Assembly: GCF_037908215.1 (NCBI RefSeq)
Contig: NZ_JBBLZC010000021.1
Coordinates: 31,088-95,087, forward strand
Reading direction: 5' to 3'
Source of the DNA: Benzoatithermus flavus
GTDB lineage: Bacteria > Pseudomonadota > Alphaproteobacteria > Geminicoccales > Geminicoccaceae
Length of the DNA stretch: 64,000 bases
The notes below the pieces were generated by a model. That model was not told where the DNA came from. It saw only the letters and a program-made list of their open reading frames with translations, and ran no database searches. This document shows positions 17,656 to 26,817 of this stretch, one piece after another; within the stretch, counting starts at the first letter, position 1, and the number at the start of each line of letters is the position of its first letter. The position numbers and the translations under genes were made by a program.

Positions 17656-19548
17656 ATGGCCGAAGCCCCGATCTCTCCTGCGAGCGAGACCCCGAAGCCG
17701 CCCGGCCTACGCGGCGCCGAGCTGATCCGGAGCCTGCTGCCGACCCTTCCCTTCGAGCCCGGCGTCTATCGCATGATCGACGAGCGGGGGGAGGTGCTCT
17801 ATGTCGGCAAGGCGAAGGCGCTCAGAAAGCGCGTCGCCGCCTACACCAAGCCGCAGGCGCTGCCGGCGCGCCTGCAGCGGATGGTGGCGCTCACCCGCGC
17901 CATGGAGTTCGTCACCACGGCGAGCGAGGTCGAGGCCCTCCTCCTCGAGGCCAACCTCATCAAGCGCTTCCGGCCCGCCTTCAACATCGTCCTGCGCGAC
18001 GACAAGAGCTTCCCCTACATCGCCATCAGGAAGGGCCACGACTTCCCGCTGATCGGCAAGCACCGGGGTGCGAAGCGGCCCGACGCCGAGTATTTCGGCC
18101 CGTTCGCCTCGGCGGGTGCGGTCAACGAGGCCCTGAACGCGCTCCTGAAGGCCTTCCCTTTGCGGAGCTGCCAGGATTCGGTCTTCGAGAGCCGCAGCCG
18201 GCCCTGCCTCCAGTACCAGATCAAGCGCTGCTCCGCTCCTTGCGTCGGCCGGATCGGCAAGGAGGCCTACGCCAGGCTGGTCGAGGAGGCGCGCGCGTTC
18301 CTCGCCGGCCGGTCGCACGAGGTCCAGGCCCGGCTGCAGCGCGAGATGGAGGAAGCGAGCAGACAGCTCGAGTTCGAGCGCGCGGCGGCCTTGCGCGACC
18401 GGCTCAAGGCCATGGCGCACATCCAGGCCCGCCAGGGCATCAACACCGAGGCCGTCGACGACGCCGACATCATCGCCGCCCACATGGAAGGCGGGCAGGT
18501 CTGCGTGCAGGTGTTCTTCTACCGGAACGGCTGCAATTACGGCAACCGTGCCTACTACCCCGCGCACGCCAAGGACGCCGGGACCGGCGAGATCCTGGCC
18601 GCCTTCCTGGCGCAGTTCTATGCCGAGCGGGCGCCTGCACGCCTCGTGCTCCTGGCCGAGCCCGTGCCCGAGCAGGAGCTCCTGGCCGAAGCGCTCTCGC
18701 TCCGCGCGGGCCGGAAGGTCCAGATCACCGTGCCGCAGCGCGGCGACAAGCGCCAGCTCGTCGAGATCGCGCTCGCCAACGCCCGCCAGGCGCTGGCACG
18801 GCGGCTCGCCGACACCGCCACCCAGGAGATGCTGCTCGAGCAGCTCGCCGAGCGTTTCGACCTGCCGGAGGCGCCGCGGCGCATCGAGGTCTACGACAAC
18901 AGCCACATCCAGGGCGCTCACGCCATCGGCGCCTTCATCGTCGCCGGCCCCGAAGGTTTCGACAGGCGCAGCTATCGCACCTTCGACATCAAGGGCACGG
19001 AGCTCACCCCCGGCGACGACTATGCCATGATGCGCGAGGTCCTGCGCCGCCGCTTCGCGCGCCTCGTCAAGGAGGACCCGGAGCGGCAGAGCGGCTCCTG
19101 GCCCGATCTCGTCGTCATCGACGGCGGTGCCGGCCAGCTCGCGGCGGCACGGGAGGTCCTGACCGGGCTCGATCTCGGCGACCTGCGGCTCATGGCCGTG
19201 GCGAAAGGTCCCGAGCGCAACGCCGGCCAGGAGCGCTTCTTTCTGCCGGATCGGGAGCCGCTGGCCCTGGACCCGCGCGATCCGGTCCTCTACTTTGTCC
19301 AGCGCTTGCGCGACGAGGCGCACCGGTTCGCCGTCCAGACGCATCGCGGCAAGCGGACCCGCGCGATTGGGCGTTCCCCGCTCGATCGGGTGCCCGGCAT
19401 CGGCGCCAAGCGCAAGCGCGCGCTCCTGAATCATTTCGGGTCCGCGCGCGGCGTGGCCGAGGCCGGCCTCCTCGACCTCGAGCGGGTTCCGGGTATCAAC
19501 AAGGCTGTCGCGAAGGCCATCTATGATCATTTCCACGACAGCGCCTGA
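17656..19548 (+). CDS. uvrC: Excinuclease ABC subunit UvrC
   Basis: A 630-aa nucleotide excision repair endonuclease that cuts on both sides of a lesion bound by UvrB. The N-terminal GIY-YIG domain (PGVYRMIDERGEVLYVGKAK) makes the 3' cut. A UVR domain (EMEEASRQLEFERAAALRDR) binds UvrB. The RNase H-like domain with EVYDNSHIQG makes the 5' cut. Two helix-hairpin-helix motifs (VPGIGAKRKRALL; VPGINKAVAKAIY) end the protein. The ATG at 17656 sits just before the family start; an earlier in-frame codon would run back into the upstream gene. pgsA follows after 18 bases. Confidence 0.97.
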   Translation: MAEAPISPASETPKPPGLRGAELIRSLLPTLPFEPGVYRMIDERGEVLYVGKAKALRKRVAAYTKPQALPARLQRMVALTRAMEFVTTASEVEALLLEANLIKRFRPAFNIVLRDDKSFPYIAIRKGHDFPLIGKHRGAKRPDAEYFGPFASAGAVNEALNALLKAFPLRSCQDSVFESRSRPCLQYQIKRCSAPCVGRIGKEAYARLVEEARAFLAGRSHEVQARLQREMEEASRQLEFERAAALRDRLKAMAHIQARQGINTEAVDDADIIAAHMEGGQVCVQVFFYRNGCNYGNRAYYPAHAKDAGTGEILAAFLAQFYAERAPARLVLLAEPVPEQELLAEALSLRAGRKVQITVPQRGDKRQLVEIALANARQALARRLADTATQEMLLEQLAERFDLPEAPRRIEVYDNSHIQGAHAIGAFIVAGPEGFDRRSYRTFDIKGTELTPGDDYAMMREVLRRRFARLVKEDPERQSGSWPDLVVIDGGAGQLAAAREVLTGLDLGDLRLMAVAKGPERNAGQERFFLPDREPLALDPRDPVLYFVQRLRDEAHRFAVQTHRGKRTRAIGRSPLDRVPGIGAKRKRALLNHFGSARGVAEAGLLDLERVPGINKAVAKAIYDHFHDSA

Positions 19549-19566
19549 GGGCTATACCGCGCAGCC

Positions 19567-20163
19567 ATGCTGACCAGCACGCCCAATCTGCTCACCGTGA
19601 GCCGGATCGTGTTCATCCCGCTCATGGTCGCCATGTTCTACGTCGAAGGTGATCTCGCACGCTACATCGCCTGCACCATCTTCGTCGTCGCCGCCGTCAC
19701 CGACTACGTCGACGGTTACCTCGCCCGGAGCTGGCGCCAGCAGTCCCTGTTCGGCCGCTGGCTCGATCCCGTGGCCGACAAGCTGCTCGTGGCCTCGGCG
19801 ATCCTGATGCTGGTCGGCTTCGCGCGCGCTCCGCTCCTGCCGGCCCTGGTCATCCTCCTGCGCGAGATCATGGTCTCGGGCCTGCGCGAGTACATGGCCG
19901 AGGTCAGCGTCGGCCTGCCGGTGAGCCGGCTCGCCAAGTGGAAGACCGCGGTGCAGATGACCGCGATCGGCTTCCTCCTCGTCGGCAGCGCCGGCCCGGC
20001 CTGGCTCCCGGTCGAGGCGATCGGCTGGTGGGGCTTGTGGCTCGCCGCCATCCTCACCCTCGTTACGGGCTGGGACTATCTCCAGGCGGGTCTGCGCCAC
20101 ATGCTGCAGACCCCGGCACCGCCACCGGCCGCCGCCCCGGTCAAGGTCGCCGAGCGCGCCTGA
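19567..20163 (+). CDS. pgsA: CDP-diacylglycerol-glycerol-3-phosphate 3-phosphatidyltransferase
   Basis: A 198-aa membrane enzyme that makes phosphatidylglycerophosphate, the first committed step to phosphatidylglycerol and cardiolipin. The CDP-alcohol phosphatidyltransferase motif D-x2-DG-x2-AR-x8-G-x3-D-x3-D is complete in DYVDGYLARS and FGRWLDPVADK. Several hydrophobic helices flank it. The gene follows uvrC and precedes moaD and moaE, a conserved alphaproteobacterial order. Confidence 0.95.
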   Translation: MLTSTPNLLTVSRIVFIPLMVAMFYVEGDLARYIACTIFVVAAVTDYVDGYLARSWRQQSLFGRWLDPVADKLLVASAILMLVGFARAPLLPALVILLREIMVSGLREYMAEVSVGLPVSRLAKWKTAVQMTAIGFLLVGSAGPAWLPVEAIGWWGLWLAAILTLVTGWDYLQAGLRHMLQTPAPPPAAAPVKVAERA

Positions 20164-20188
20164 GTTTCCCTCTGCTGCCGGTGAGACC

Positions 20189-20443
20189 ATGAGGATCCGC
20201 TACTTCGCCTGGCTCAAGCAGCGCGTCGGCTGCGCCGAAGAGCTGCTCGACCCCGTCCCGCCCCACCTCACCAGCGTCGCCGCGCTCAAGGCCTTCCTCG
20301 CCGAGCGCCATCCCGGCTTCGCCGAGGCGCTCGCGAGCAGGGGCGTGATCCGCTGCGCGGTCAACCACGACTACGTGCCCGAGGATGCTCCCTTGCGCGC
20401 GGGCGACGAGGTGGCGTTCTTCCCGCCCGTGACCGGGGGCTGA
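20189..20443 (+). CDS. moaD: Molybdopterin synthase small subunit MoaD
   Basis: An 84-aa ubiquitin-fold sulfur carrier. It begins MRIRYFAWLKQRVG and ends with the required Gly-Gly (FFPPVTGG), whose thiocarboxylate donates the dithiolene sulfurs to molybdopterin. The next gene, moaE, starts one base after its stop, so the two subunits are made together. Confidence 0.95.
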   Translation: MRIRYFAWLKQRVGCAEELLDPVPPHLTSVAALKAFLAERHPGFAEALASRGVIRCAVNHDYVPEDAPLRAGDEVAFFPPVTGG

Positions 20444-20444
20444 G

Positions 20445-20891
20445 ATGATCCGAGTCCAGGCCGAGCCGTTCGACCCGGGCATGGAGCTCGCCCGCTTCGG
20501 CCAGGGCCGCACCGACATCGGTGCCGTCGCCACCTTTCTCGGCCTCGTCCGCGACGTTCACGGCGGCGAGCGCATCGCGGCGATGACGCTCGAGCACTAT
20601 CCTGGCATGACCGAGCGCCAGCTCGCGGCGATCGAGGCCGAGGCCCGTGCCCGCTGGCCGCTCGACGACTGCCTCGTCATCCACCGTTACGGCCGGATGC
20701 TGCCGGGCGAGCCGATCGTGCTGGTCGCCACCGCTTCCGCCCACCGCCACGCCGCTTTGGAGGCGTGCGCCTTCCTGATCGACTGGCTCAAGACCAAGGC
20801 CCCGTTCTGGAAGCTCGAGGAGACCGAGACCGGCGAGTCCCGCTGGGTCGAGGCGCGGGAGAGCGACGAGGAAGCGGCAGCGCGGTGGTAG
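20445..20891 (+). CDS. moaE: Molybdopterin synthase catalytic subunit MoaE
   Basis: A 148-aa catalytic subunit that converts cyclic pyranopterin monophosphate to molybdopterin with MoaD. Typical features are GAVATFLGLVRDVHGG, LEHYPGMTERQL, and the active-site region LIDWLKTKAPFWKLEE with the conserved lysines. Other molybdenum cofactor genes are not in the window. Confidence 0.95.
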   Translation: MIRVQAEPFDPGMELARFGQGRTDIGAVATFLGLVRDVHGGERIAAMTLEHYPGMTERQLAAIEAEARARWPLDDCLVIHRYGRMLPGEPIVLVATASAHRHAALEACAFLIDWLKTKAPFWKLEETETGESRWVEARESDEEAAARW

Positions 20892-21071
20892 CCATGGGTT
20901 CGAGCGCGAAAGGCGACCGTGTCATCCCTCCACGGGCTTCCAAGGATCTGCCGCCTGTCACGATCCGATTCCTGCCAATCCGAATCTTGCCGCAGCCTTT
21001 GCTTCCGAAACATTCTCGCCTGAGTCTGCATCAGATCGACGAGGGACTGCCGCCGCTATGAGGTAAGCGCC

Positions 21072-21167
21072 TCAGAGGCCGGGCTGCTGCTTGCGGGCTT
21101 CGGTCACGAAGTCGCCGAGAATCTCGGCCAGCGTCTGCCGGCCGAGCTTCAGGATGCCGCGCGGCAT
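21072..21167 (-). CDS. Possible 31-aa peptide downstream of the nitrilase gene
   Basis: A short frame that encodes MPRGILKLGRQTLAEILGDF followed by VTEARKQQPGL. Its amphipathic helical character and sharp stop look more protein-like than the surrounding shadows. The AGGAG sequence directly abuts the ATG, which is too close for a normal ribosome binding site, and a 16-base palindrome (gatgccgcgcggcatc, 21153-21168) covers the start. It could instead be the C-terminal relic of a lost gene. The rest of 20892-21204 shows no supported gene. Confidence 0.3.
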   Translation of the reverse strand: MPRGILKLGRQTLAEILGDFVTEARKQQPGL

Positions 21168-21204
21168 CTCCTGCCCGGTGTCGGCTCCGTGCCGTCGATA
21201 AGCT

Positions 21205-22104
21205 TCAGACCGTGACCCGGGTGATGCCGGAGGCCGCAACCGTCATCTGCTCGGGCCAGTGGCGGTGATTGAGAACCGCACCCTGCTCCCTGACCTCGGC
21301 CACGCGGTCGAGATCGATCTCGGCATAGACCCAGGAGGGTTTGTCGAGCTCGCCCAGAGCCAGCACGCCGTCGTCCGGGAAGTCGAGGTCGGGCGGGCCG
21401 TAGACGGCGGCAGCGCCACGGTTGGCGTCGACCGCGGGCGACCAAGGGGCGTCGCCAACCGTCGGGCTGTGAACGGCGAGGCACTGGTTCTCGAGCGCGC
21501 GGGCCTGAGCGCCCACGCGCACGCGCCAGTAGCCGCGCAAGGTCTCGGTGCAGGAGGGAGCCAGGATCAGCTCGGCGCCGGCCTCGACCTGCGCCCGGGC
21601 GAGGAGCGGGAACTCGACGTCGTAGCAGATGCACACACCGAGCCGGCCGAGGCTGGTGACGAACAGCTTGAGCTCGGATGCGCCCGACACGCCCCACTCC
21701 TCGCGCTCGAAGCGGGTCATGACGATCTTGTCCTGGTAGTCCTTGGTCCCTTCCGGGCCGTAGAGCCAGGCGCGGTTGTGGTAGCGGTTCTCGCCGGCGC
21801 GCACCGGCAGCGACGCGCCCAGGATGTAGACGCCGAAGCGGCGGGCGAGGCCTTCGTGAAAGGCCACGACCTCGGGCTCGAGCGAAGCCACCGCCTCGAG
21901 CGAGCCCGTAAGGTCGCTAGGGACGGGTGCGGGGAAGAGGGAGGCCAGCTCCATGGCCCCATACTCGGGAAACACCAGGAGCCTCGCGCCCTCGGCCACG
22001 GCCGCCTCGACCCAACCGCTCACCTTGGCCGTGTAGGCCTGCCAGCCTTCCAGCCGGTCGATCGGATACTGGGCCGTGGCCAGCTTGAAGCGACGCTCGG
22101 TCAT
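21205..22104 (-). CDS. Carbon-nitrogen hydrolase (nitrilase superfamily)
   Basis: A 299-aa amidase/nitrilase-fold hydrolase with the Glu-Lys-Cys triad: E in LLVFPEYGAMEL, K in YQDKIVMTRFE and C in GVCICYDVEFPLL. The substrate is not evident. It overlaps the upstream GNAT gene by four bases (ATGA at 22101-22104). Several bacteria, including Bacillus with YhcX, carry a single protein in which a GNAT domain precedes this same type of hydrolase; here the two parts are separate but in the same order. An amide-containing product made or cleaved jointly with the GNAT enzyme is inference. Confidence 0.88.
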   Translation of the reverse strand: MTERRFKLATAQYPIDRLEGWQAYTAKVSGWVEAAVAEGARLLVFPEYGAMELASLFPAPVPSDLTGSLEAVASLEPEVVAFHEGLARRFGVYILGASLPVRAGENRYHNRAWLYGPEGTKDYQDKIVMTRFEREEWGVSGASELKLFVTSLGRLGVCICYDVEFPLLARAQVEAGAELILAPSCTETLRGYWRVRVGAQARALENQCLAVHSPTVGDAPWSPAVDANRGAAAVYGPPDLDFPDDGVLALGELDKPSWVYAEIDLDRVAEVREQGAVLNHRHWPEQMTVAASGITRVTV

Positions 22105-22697
22105 GTCAGGGGCTTGATCCAGAACTGCATGGGCTTTGCGGTCTCGTGATCCTCGTCGAGGTCCTGCCAGCTCAGATGCCCGATCAGACCCGGAATCGGT
22201 TCATAGCCGCGCCGGCGCCAGAATGCATCCAGCGGGACGTAGTCCTTCGGGCGGCGCGGGTGGTCCTCGGGCCGGATCACGCCGCAGAAGACCGTCCAGC
22301 GGAAGCGGCCAAGCGAGCGGGCGTGCGCCTCGCGCTCCTCGAAGAAGCGCACGCCGATGCCGTGGCCGCGATAGCGCTTCTGGAGCACGGATTCGCCGAA
22401 ATAGAAGATCTCTTCGACCTCGTAGCCACGCTCGGCGAAGGGCCGGGTCAGGCTCTCGGGCTCGTGCGCGAGCGGCAGCCCGGTCGCGGCGCCCACGACC
22501 TCCTCGCCGTCGAAGGCGCCGACGATGACGCTGTCCTTGGCCGCGGCGTAGGTCTTGAGATAGCGCTCCTCGTAAGCCTGCGAACCTTCGTAGAGATAGG
22601 GGAAGTCGCGGAACACCTCGATCCGCAGCCGGGCCAGATCGGGCAGGTAATGCTGCAGCCGTTCCCCGGTGAGGCGCTCGAGCCTGATCTCGCTCAT
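22101..22697 (-). CDS. GNAT-family acyltransferase
   Basis: A 198-aa acetyl-CoA-dependent acyltransferase-like protein. The FGESVLQKRYRGHGIGVRFF segment is the acetyl-CoA pyrophosphate-binding loop (motif A, R/Q-x-x-G-x-G/A). A YEERYLKTYAAAKDSVIVGA segment precedes it. It is the middle gene of a three-gene unit with an NTF2-fold protein before it and a nitrilase after it, both joined by ATGA overlaps. The substrate is unknown. Confidence 0.85.
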   Translation of the reverse strand: MSEIRLERLTGERLQHYLPDLARLRIEVFRDFPYLYEGSQAYEERYLKTYAAAKDSVIVGAFDGEEVVGAATGLPLAHEPESLTRPFAERGYEVEEIFYFGESVLQKRYRGHGIGVRFFEEREAHARSLGRFRWTVFCGVIRPEDHPRRPKDYVPLDAFWRRRGYEPIPGLIGHLSWQDLDEDHETAKPMQFWIKPLT

Positions 22698-23098
22698 GCC
22701 GTCCCTCCGACCTGGGCGATCCAGTCCTTGAGGTTGTAGTAGGTGGTCACGCGGGCGATTTTGCCATCGCGCAGCTCGAAGAAGGTGCCGGCCGGCAGGC
22801 GGTAGGTCTGGCCGTTCGCCGGCGGCAGGCCCTCGTCGGTGGAAAGATAGGTGCCGTTGACGATGAACTCGGCGGCGGCGCGCCTGCCGTCGGGGCTCGC
22901 CATGACGACGATGTCGGTGAGCTCTTCCCGGTAGCAGCGGTCCATGTGGGCGAGGAACCGACGGAACGCCTCCTTGCCGATCTCGCGGCCGCCCTGGTTG
23001 ATGTCGTGCACCACGTCGTCGGTGAGGAGAGCCAGCATGCCCTCGCGATCACCGCGGTTGAAGGCTGCATAGTAGGCGTTGATCGTCTCGATGCTCAT
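22694..23098 (-). CDS. SnoaL-like / NTF2-fold protein
   Basis: A 134-aa protein of the SnoaL/ketosteroid-isomerase-like fold (YYAAFNRGDREGMLALLTDDV; then FEL-RDGKIARVTTYYNLKDW). Such proteins can be polyketide cyclases, isomerases or ligand-binding domains, and the sequence does not tell which. The ATG at 23098 has GGAGG eight bases upstream; an in-frame ATG at 23131 would add 11 residues. It leads the operon with the GNAT and nitrilase genes. Confidence 0.82.
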   Translation of the reverse strand: MSIETINAYYAAFNRGDREGMLALLTDDVVHDINQGGREIGKEAFRRFLAHMDRCYREELTDIVVMASPDGRRAAAEFIVNGTYLSTDEGLPPANGQTYRLPAGTFFELRDGKIARVTTYYNLKDWIAQVGGTA

Positions 23099-23203
23099 GC
23101 CGTTCCCTCCCGGTCGCGTGACGGCCCCCATGTAGGCGGCAGGGGCGGCAACCGCAATCGCGGAAGCGGCGCTCCATGAGCCGAGCCCGACAACGCGGTT
23201 CCC

Positions 23204-25762
23204 TCAGGCCCGGTGCAACTCGGCTTCCTCGTCGAGCGCCGTCTCGGTGTCGACGACCGTCTGCTCGAGCACCGGCAGGAGGTCGCGCCAGCTCTCGCCG
23301 GCGCGCGCCTTCCGCTCCATGGCCTCGGCCACCGCGCCGATCCGGGCGAGGCCGAAGCTGCGCGAGGTGCCCTTGAGCCGGTGCAGGAGACGTTGGGCCT
23401 CCTCGTCGGCCGTGGCCTTCAGCTTCTCGATCGCCTCACCCGCCTCCGCCACGGCCTCGCCCACGTACTCGTCGATCTCGAGCTCGCTCAGGTTGCGGGC
23501 CAGCCCTTCGATCATCTCGTGATCGAGGAGAGGGGCCGCCACGGGATCGGCCGGCGGTGCCGGCTCCTCGTCCAGAGGCTCCATTCCGCCGAGCTCGGTC
23601 TCCCCCTGTGCCAGCGAGGCCAGGAGGTGGGCGAGGCTCGTCCAGGTGACGGGCTTCGTGAGCAGGCCGTTCATGCCGGCCGCCATGTAGCGCTGGTGCT
23701 CGCTCGTGAACACGTTGGCGGTCAGCGCCACCACGGGTGTGCTCTGGTTTGGCCCCTCCTGCCGGCGCAGGAGCTGCACCGCTTTGACCCCATCCATGAC
23801 CGGCATCTGGATGTCCATGAGGATGACGTCGAAGCGCTCCTCGATGCAGCGCTCGAGCGCCTCGAGCCCGTTGCCGGCAACGGCGACGTCGTGGCCCTGA
23901 CGGCTCAGCATCTCGCGGATGAGTTCCTGGTTCAGCGGCACGTCCTCGACCAGGAGCACCTTCATCGCCGGCACCGGCGGCAGGGCCTCGCTGGGCCGCA
24001 CCGCGGCGGCCTCGGGATCGCCGCGCATCAGCTCGAGCTCGACCCAGAACGTGCTGCCCCGGCCGGGGACGCTCTCGACGCCGATCCGCCCGCCCATGGC
24101 GTCGGTCAGGCGCTTGCAGATGGCGAGCCCCAGCCCGGAGCCGCCATAGAGCCGGCTGGTCGAGCGGTCAGCCTGGACGAAGGGCTCGAACACGCGCGCC
24201 TGCTGCTCCTGGCTCATGCCGATGCCGGTATCCTCGACCGCAAGGTGCAGGCGCACCTTCGGGCCGTCCTCGGCGAGCGCGCGCACGCGGATCGCGACGC
24301 TGCCCGTGGGCGTGAACTTGAGCGCGTTGCCGGCGAGATTGAGGAGGAGCTGCTTCAGGCGTCCCGGATCGCCCACGAGCACCGCAGGCACCCCCGGATC
24401 GAGCTCGATCGTGAAGGCGAGTCCGCGATCCCGTGCCTGCGGGCTCAGGATCGAGCGGATGTCCTCGAGCAGGCCGCTGATCTGGAAGTCGACGGCCTCG
24501 AGCTCGATCCGGCTGCCGAAGCGCATGAAGTCGAGGATGTTGTTGATGATCGAGAGGAGCTGCTCGCCCGAGGTGCGGATCGCGGCCACGAGCTGGGCCT
24601 GGCGCTCGGTCAGGTCCTCGAGCGAGAGCAGATCGACCACGCCGAGCACGCTCGTGAGCGGTGTCCTGATCTCGTGGCTCATGGTGGCGAGAAACTCGGA
24701 CTTGGCCTGGTCGGCCTGCTCGGCCCGCCGCCGCGCCTCCACGGCGGTGCGGGCGCTCGCCCGCTCGCGCACGGCGAGGCTCACGATGATCCAGCCCATG
24801 CCGGCGAGGAGGAGGGCCACCCCGGCCAGCACCAGGCCGGTGACCAGGGTCTGCCGCCACCAGGCGCTCAAGATCTCGGTCTCGGAGGCGCCGGCCACGA
24901 CCTTCAGAGGGTAGGAGGCGATCGGGTCGACATGGACCCAGTACGAGCGGCCGTCCTCGGTGATCCGCCCGGCACCGCTCATCGGCAGGTCCGCGAGGGA
25001 GAAGGGCGGGCGCCCGGCCTCGCCCTCGGGCCAGTAATTGCGGTTGCCGAGATAGATCGTGTCGGTGTCGTCCACGAGTGCCATGGGGCCACGCGCCCCC
25101 ACCGATGCCTCGTCGAGGAAGCCGGCGAGATAGGCGGCGTTCACGGTCGTCACCACAGCACCCTTGAACCCGCCTGCCCGGTCGCGGATCGGCCAGCTGA
25201 TCGGCAGGACGCGCCGGGTGGGCGAGACGTGCGGTGCCAGGATCGGCGGGCTGATGTAGAGGCCGCTCACCTCGCCCGAGCGCAGGAGCGCGAAATAGGG
25301 CCGGTCTCCGATATCGGTACCGATGCGGCCCGGCTGGGTCGAGGCCAGGATTCTGCCATCCGGCCCGGCCACGGCGAGGCCCTCGAGCTGCGGCAGCCGG
25401 GCGGCCTTCACGGTATGCTCGCCCAGGATGCGCCCAGCCAGCGCCTCGGGCGGCGTCTCCGGGGCGACGTCGCTCGTGAGCAGTGCCAGATAGAGGTCGA
25501 CCGCATCGAGGCTCAGTTTGACGTGCTCACCCGCGATACGGGCGGCGTTGGCGAGATCGCGCTTGGTCGCCTGCACCAGCTTCCGCTGCTCCTGCAGCGC
25601 CGCATGCGTGCTGAGGCCGACCAGTACCAGCATGGCGACGACGTAGAGCATCACCGTCAGGAGAACGGGGCGGCCGGCCAGATGGTCCAGCACCCGGCTG
25701 GCGCGTGCACGCAGGCTCGAGGACGATGCAGCCGGGTGCCGAGCGTTCGCTGCTTCTGCCAT
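23204..25762 (-). CDS. Hybrid sensor histidine kinase with receiver and Hpt domains
   Basis: An 852-aa membrane phosphorelay protein. A transmembrane helix near residues 33-52 and another near 312-337 enclose a periplasmic double-Cache-like sensor. The HisKA domain carries FLATMSHEIRTPLTSVLG. The HATPase has the N box NLAGNALKFTP and G boxes DTGIGMS and GGSGLGLAIC. A receiver domain with phosphoacceptor Asp in DVILMDIQMPVMDG follows, and an Hpt domain with HRLKGTSRSFGL ends the protein. All relay steps but the final output regulator are in one chain. The signal is unknown; Cache sensors often bind small metabolites. No cognate response regulator is adjacent. Confidence 0.93.
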   Translation of the reverse strand: MAEAANARHPAASSSSLRARASRVLDHLAGRPVLLTVMLYVVAMLVLVGLSTHAALQEQRKLVQATKRDLANAARIAGEHVKLSLDAVDLYLALLTSDVAPETPPEALAGRILGEHTVKAARLPQLEGLAVAGPDGRILASTQPGRIGTDIGDRPYFALLRSGEVSGLYISPPILAPHVSPTRRVLPISWPIRDRAGGFKGAVVTTVNAAYLAGFLDEASVGARGPMALVDDTDTIYLGNRNYWPEGEAGRPPFSLADLPMSGAGRITEDGRSYWVHVDPIASYPLKVVAGASETEILSAWWRQTLVTGLVLAGVALLLAGMGWIIVSLAVRERASARTAVEARRRAEQADQAKSEFLATMSHEIRTPLTSVLGVVDLLSLEDLTERQAQLVAAIRTSGEQLLSIINNILDFMRFGSRIELEAVDFQISGLLEDIRSILSPQARDRGLAFTIELDPGVPAVLVGDPGRLKQLLLNLAGNALKFTPTGSVAIRVRALAEDGPKVRLHLAVEDTGIGMSQEQQARVFEPFVQADRSTSRLYGGSGLGLAICKRLTDAMGGRIGVESVPGRGSTFWVELELMRGDPEAAAVRPSEALPPVPAMKVLLVEDVPLNQELIREMLSRQGHDVAVAGNGLEALERCIEERFDVILMDIQMPVMDGVKAVQLLRRQEGPNQSTPVVALTANVFTSEHQRYMAAGMNGLLTKPVTWTSLAHLLASLAQGETELGGMEPLDEEPAPPADPVAAPLLDHEMIEGLARNLSELEIDEYVGEAVAEAGEAIEKLKATADEEAQRLLHRLKGTSRSFGLARIGAVAEAMERKARAGESWRDLLPVLEQTVVDTETALDEEAELHRA

Positions 25763-26130
25763 CGTGGCGTCACCTTGCGGCCCGAGGCACGGTGCCGCAG
25801 GCCGCCATCACGGCCGCGCGCTCGGGAAACCCGAGAATGTCCGGCATGAAATCACGCGGACATGCCCTGCTGTCGTCTGTCGGGATCCGCATCGGCCGCT
25901 ATCCATCAACTATTGCATGTCATGTAACGCCGTGACGCTGCCTCTGAGGTGTCATCGCCGTGGCAGCGATCATCTTTGGCCATCGCTTAGGCATAACAAA
26001 GGATGACGTTGGACCCAAGCGTGGCGAACAAGGCTGGACGTCATCCGCTCTGGCGGCGAGAGCGGAGCTGCGGCACAGTCGGGCCGGCGGCCCTGGAGCT
26101 GCCGCGACTTCGGCGGGACGGGAGCTGGAG
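25763..26130. other. Divergent intergenic region
   Basis: About 370 bases between the hybrid kinase (leftward) and the methyltransferase (rightward). The part around 25900-26010 is less GC-rich than its surroundings and must hold promoters for both directions. I found no perfect regulator site. Frames open here, including an N-terminal extension of the methyltransferase, look non-coding. Confidence 0.4.
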
Positions 26131-26745
26131 GTGGGCTTCTACACGCGGGTCATTGTGCCGCGGCTGATTCACCGCGCCATGCGCGAGGAGATGCTCCTGC
26201 CGCTGCGCCAGCGCGTGCTCCAGGGTGTCGCTGGCCGCGTGCTCGAGATCGGTGTCGGCTCCGGGCTCAACCTCCCGCTCTACGGTCGCGGCGTCACGTC
26301 GCTGCAGGCCGTGGACCCGTCGCCCTATCTGCTCGGCCTCGCCCGGCGCACCGCCGGCTGGCTGCCCTTTCCGGTGATCCTGCTCGAGCAGTCGGCCGAA
26401 CACCTGCCCCTGCCGGATGCCAGCATCGATACGGCCGTCGTCACTTGGGCCCTGTGCTCGATCCCGGACCCCTTGGCGGCGCTGCGGGAGGTGCGCCGCG
26501 TGCTGGCGCCGGGTGGTCAGCTCCGGTTCCTCGAGCACGGGCTCTCGTCCGTGCCCGAGCTCGCCCGCTGGCAGCAGCGCCTGACCCCGCTCTGGCGCCG
26601 GCTCGCCGGCGGCTGCCATCTCGACCGGCGCATCGACCGGTTGCTCGAGCGTGCCGGGTTCTCTATCGAGCAGATGGAGACCGGTCACCTGCTGCCCGGG
26701 CCGCGGCTGCTGACCTTCCATTATCTGGGCTCGGCTCGCCGCTGA
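26131..26745 (+). CDS. Class I SAM-dependent methyltransferase
   Basis: A 204-aa Rossmann-fold methyltransferase. Motif I is VLEIGVGSGLNLPLY; AVDPSPYLLGLARR and the post-I motif DTAVVTWALCSIPDPLAALR follow. Close relatives of this UbiE/phospholipid methyltransferase-like group begin with an x-GFYxRVIxPRLI block. This supports the GTG start at 26131, which has GGAG upstream; an in-frame ATG at 25960 would add 57 unlike residues. A phosphatidylethanolamine-type or small-molecule substrate is possible but not shown. Confidence 0.85.
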   Translation: MGFYTRVIVPRLIHRAMREEMLLPLRQRVLQGVAGRVLEIGVGSGLNLPLYGRGVTSLQAVDPSPYLLGLARRTAGWLPFPVILLEQSAEHLPLPDASIDTAVVTWALCSIPDPLAALREVRRVLAPGGQLRFLEHGLSSVPELARWQQRLTPLWRRLAGGCHLDRRIDRLLERAGFSIEQMETGHLLPGPRLLTFHYLGSARR

Positions 26746-26817
26746 CGGAGCCGCGATCCGAGCCTTGTCGTGGGGACGATCGCCGCCGATAGTACGGCAG
26801 GTTGGGGAGAGGGGACG

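Noticed and set aside
21153..21168. Palindrome gatgccgcgcggcatc as a terminator
   Set aside because: No T run and it covers the start of a possible short frame, so I list it only with that frame.
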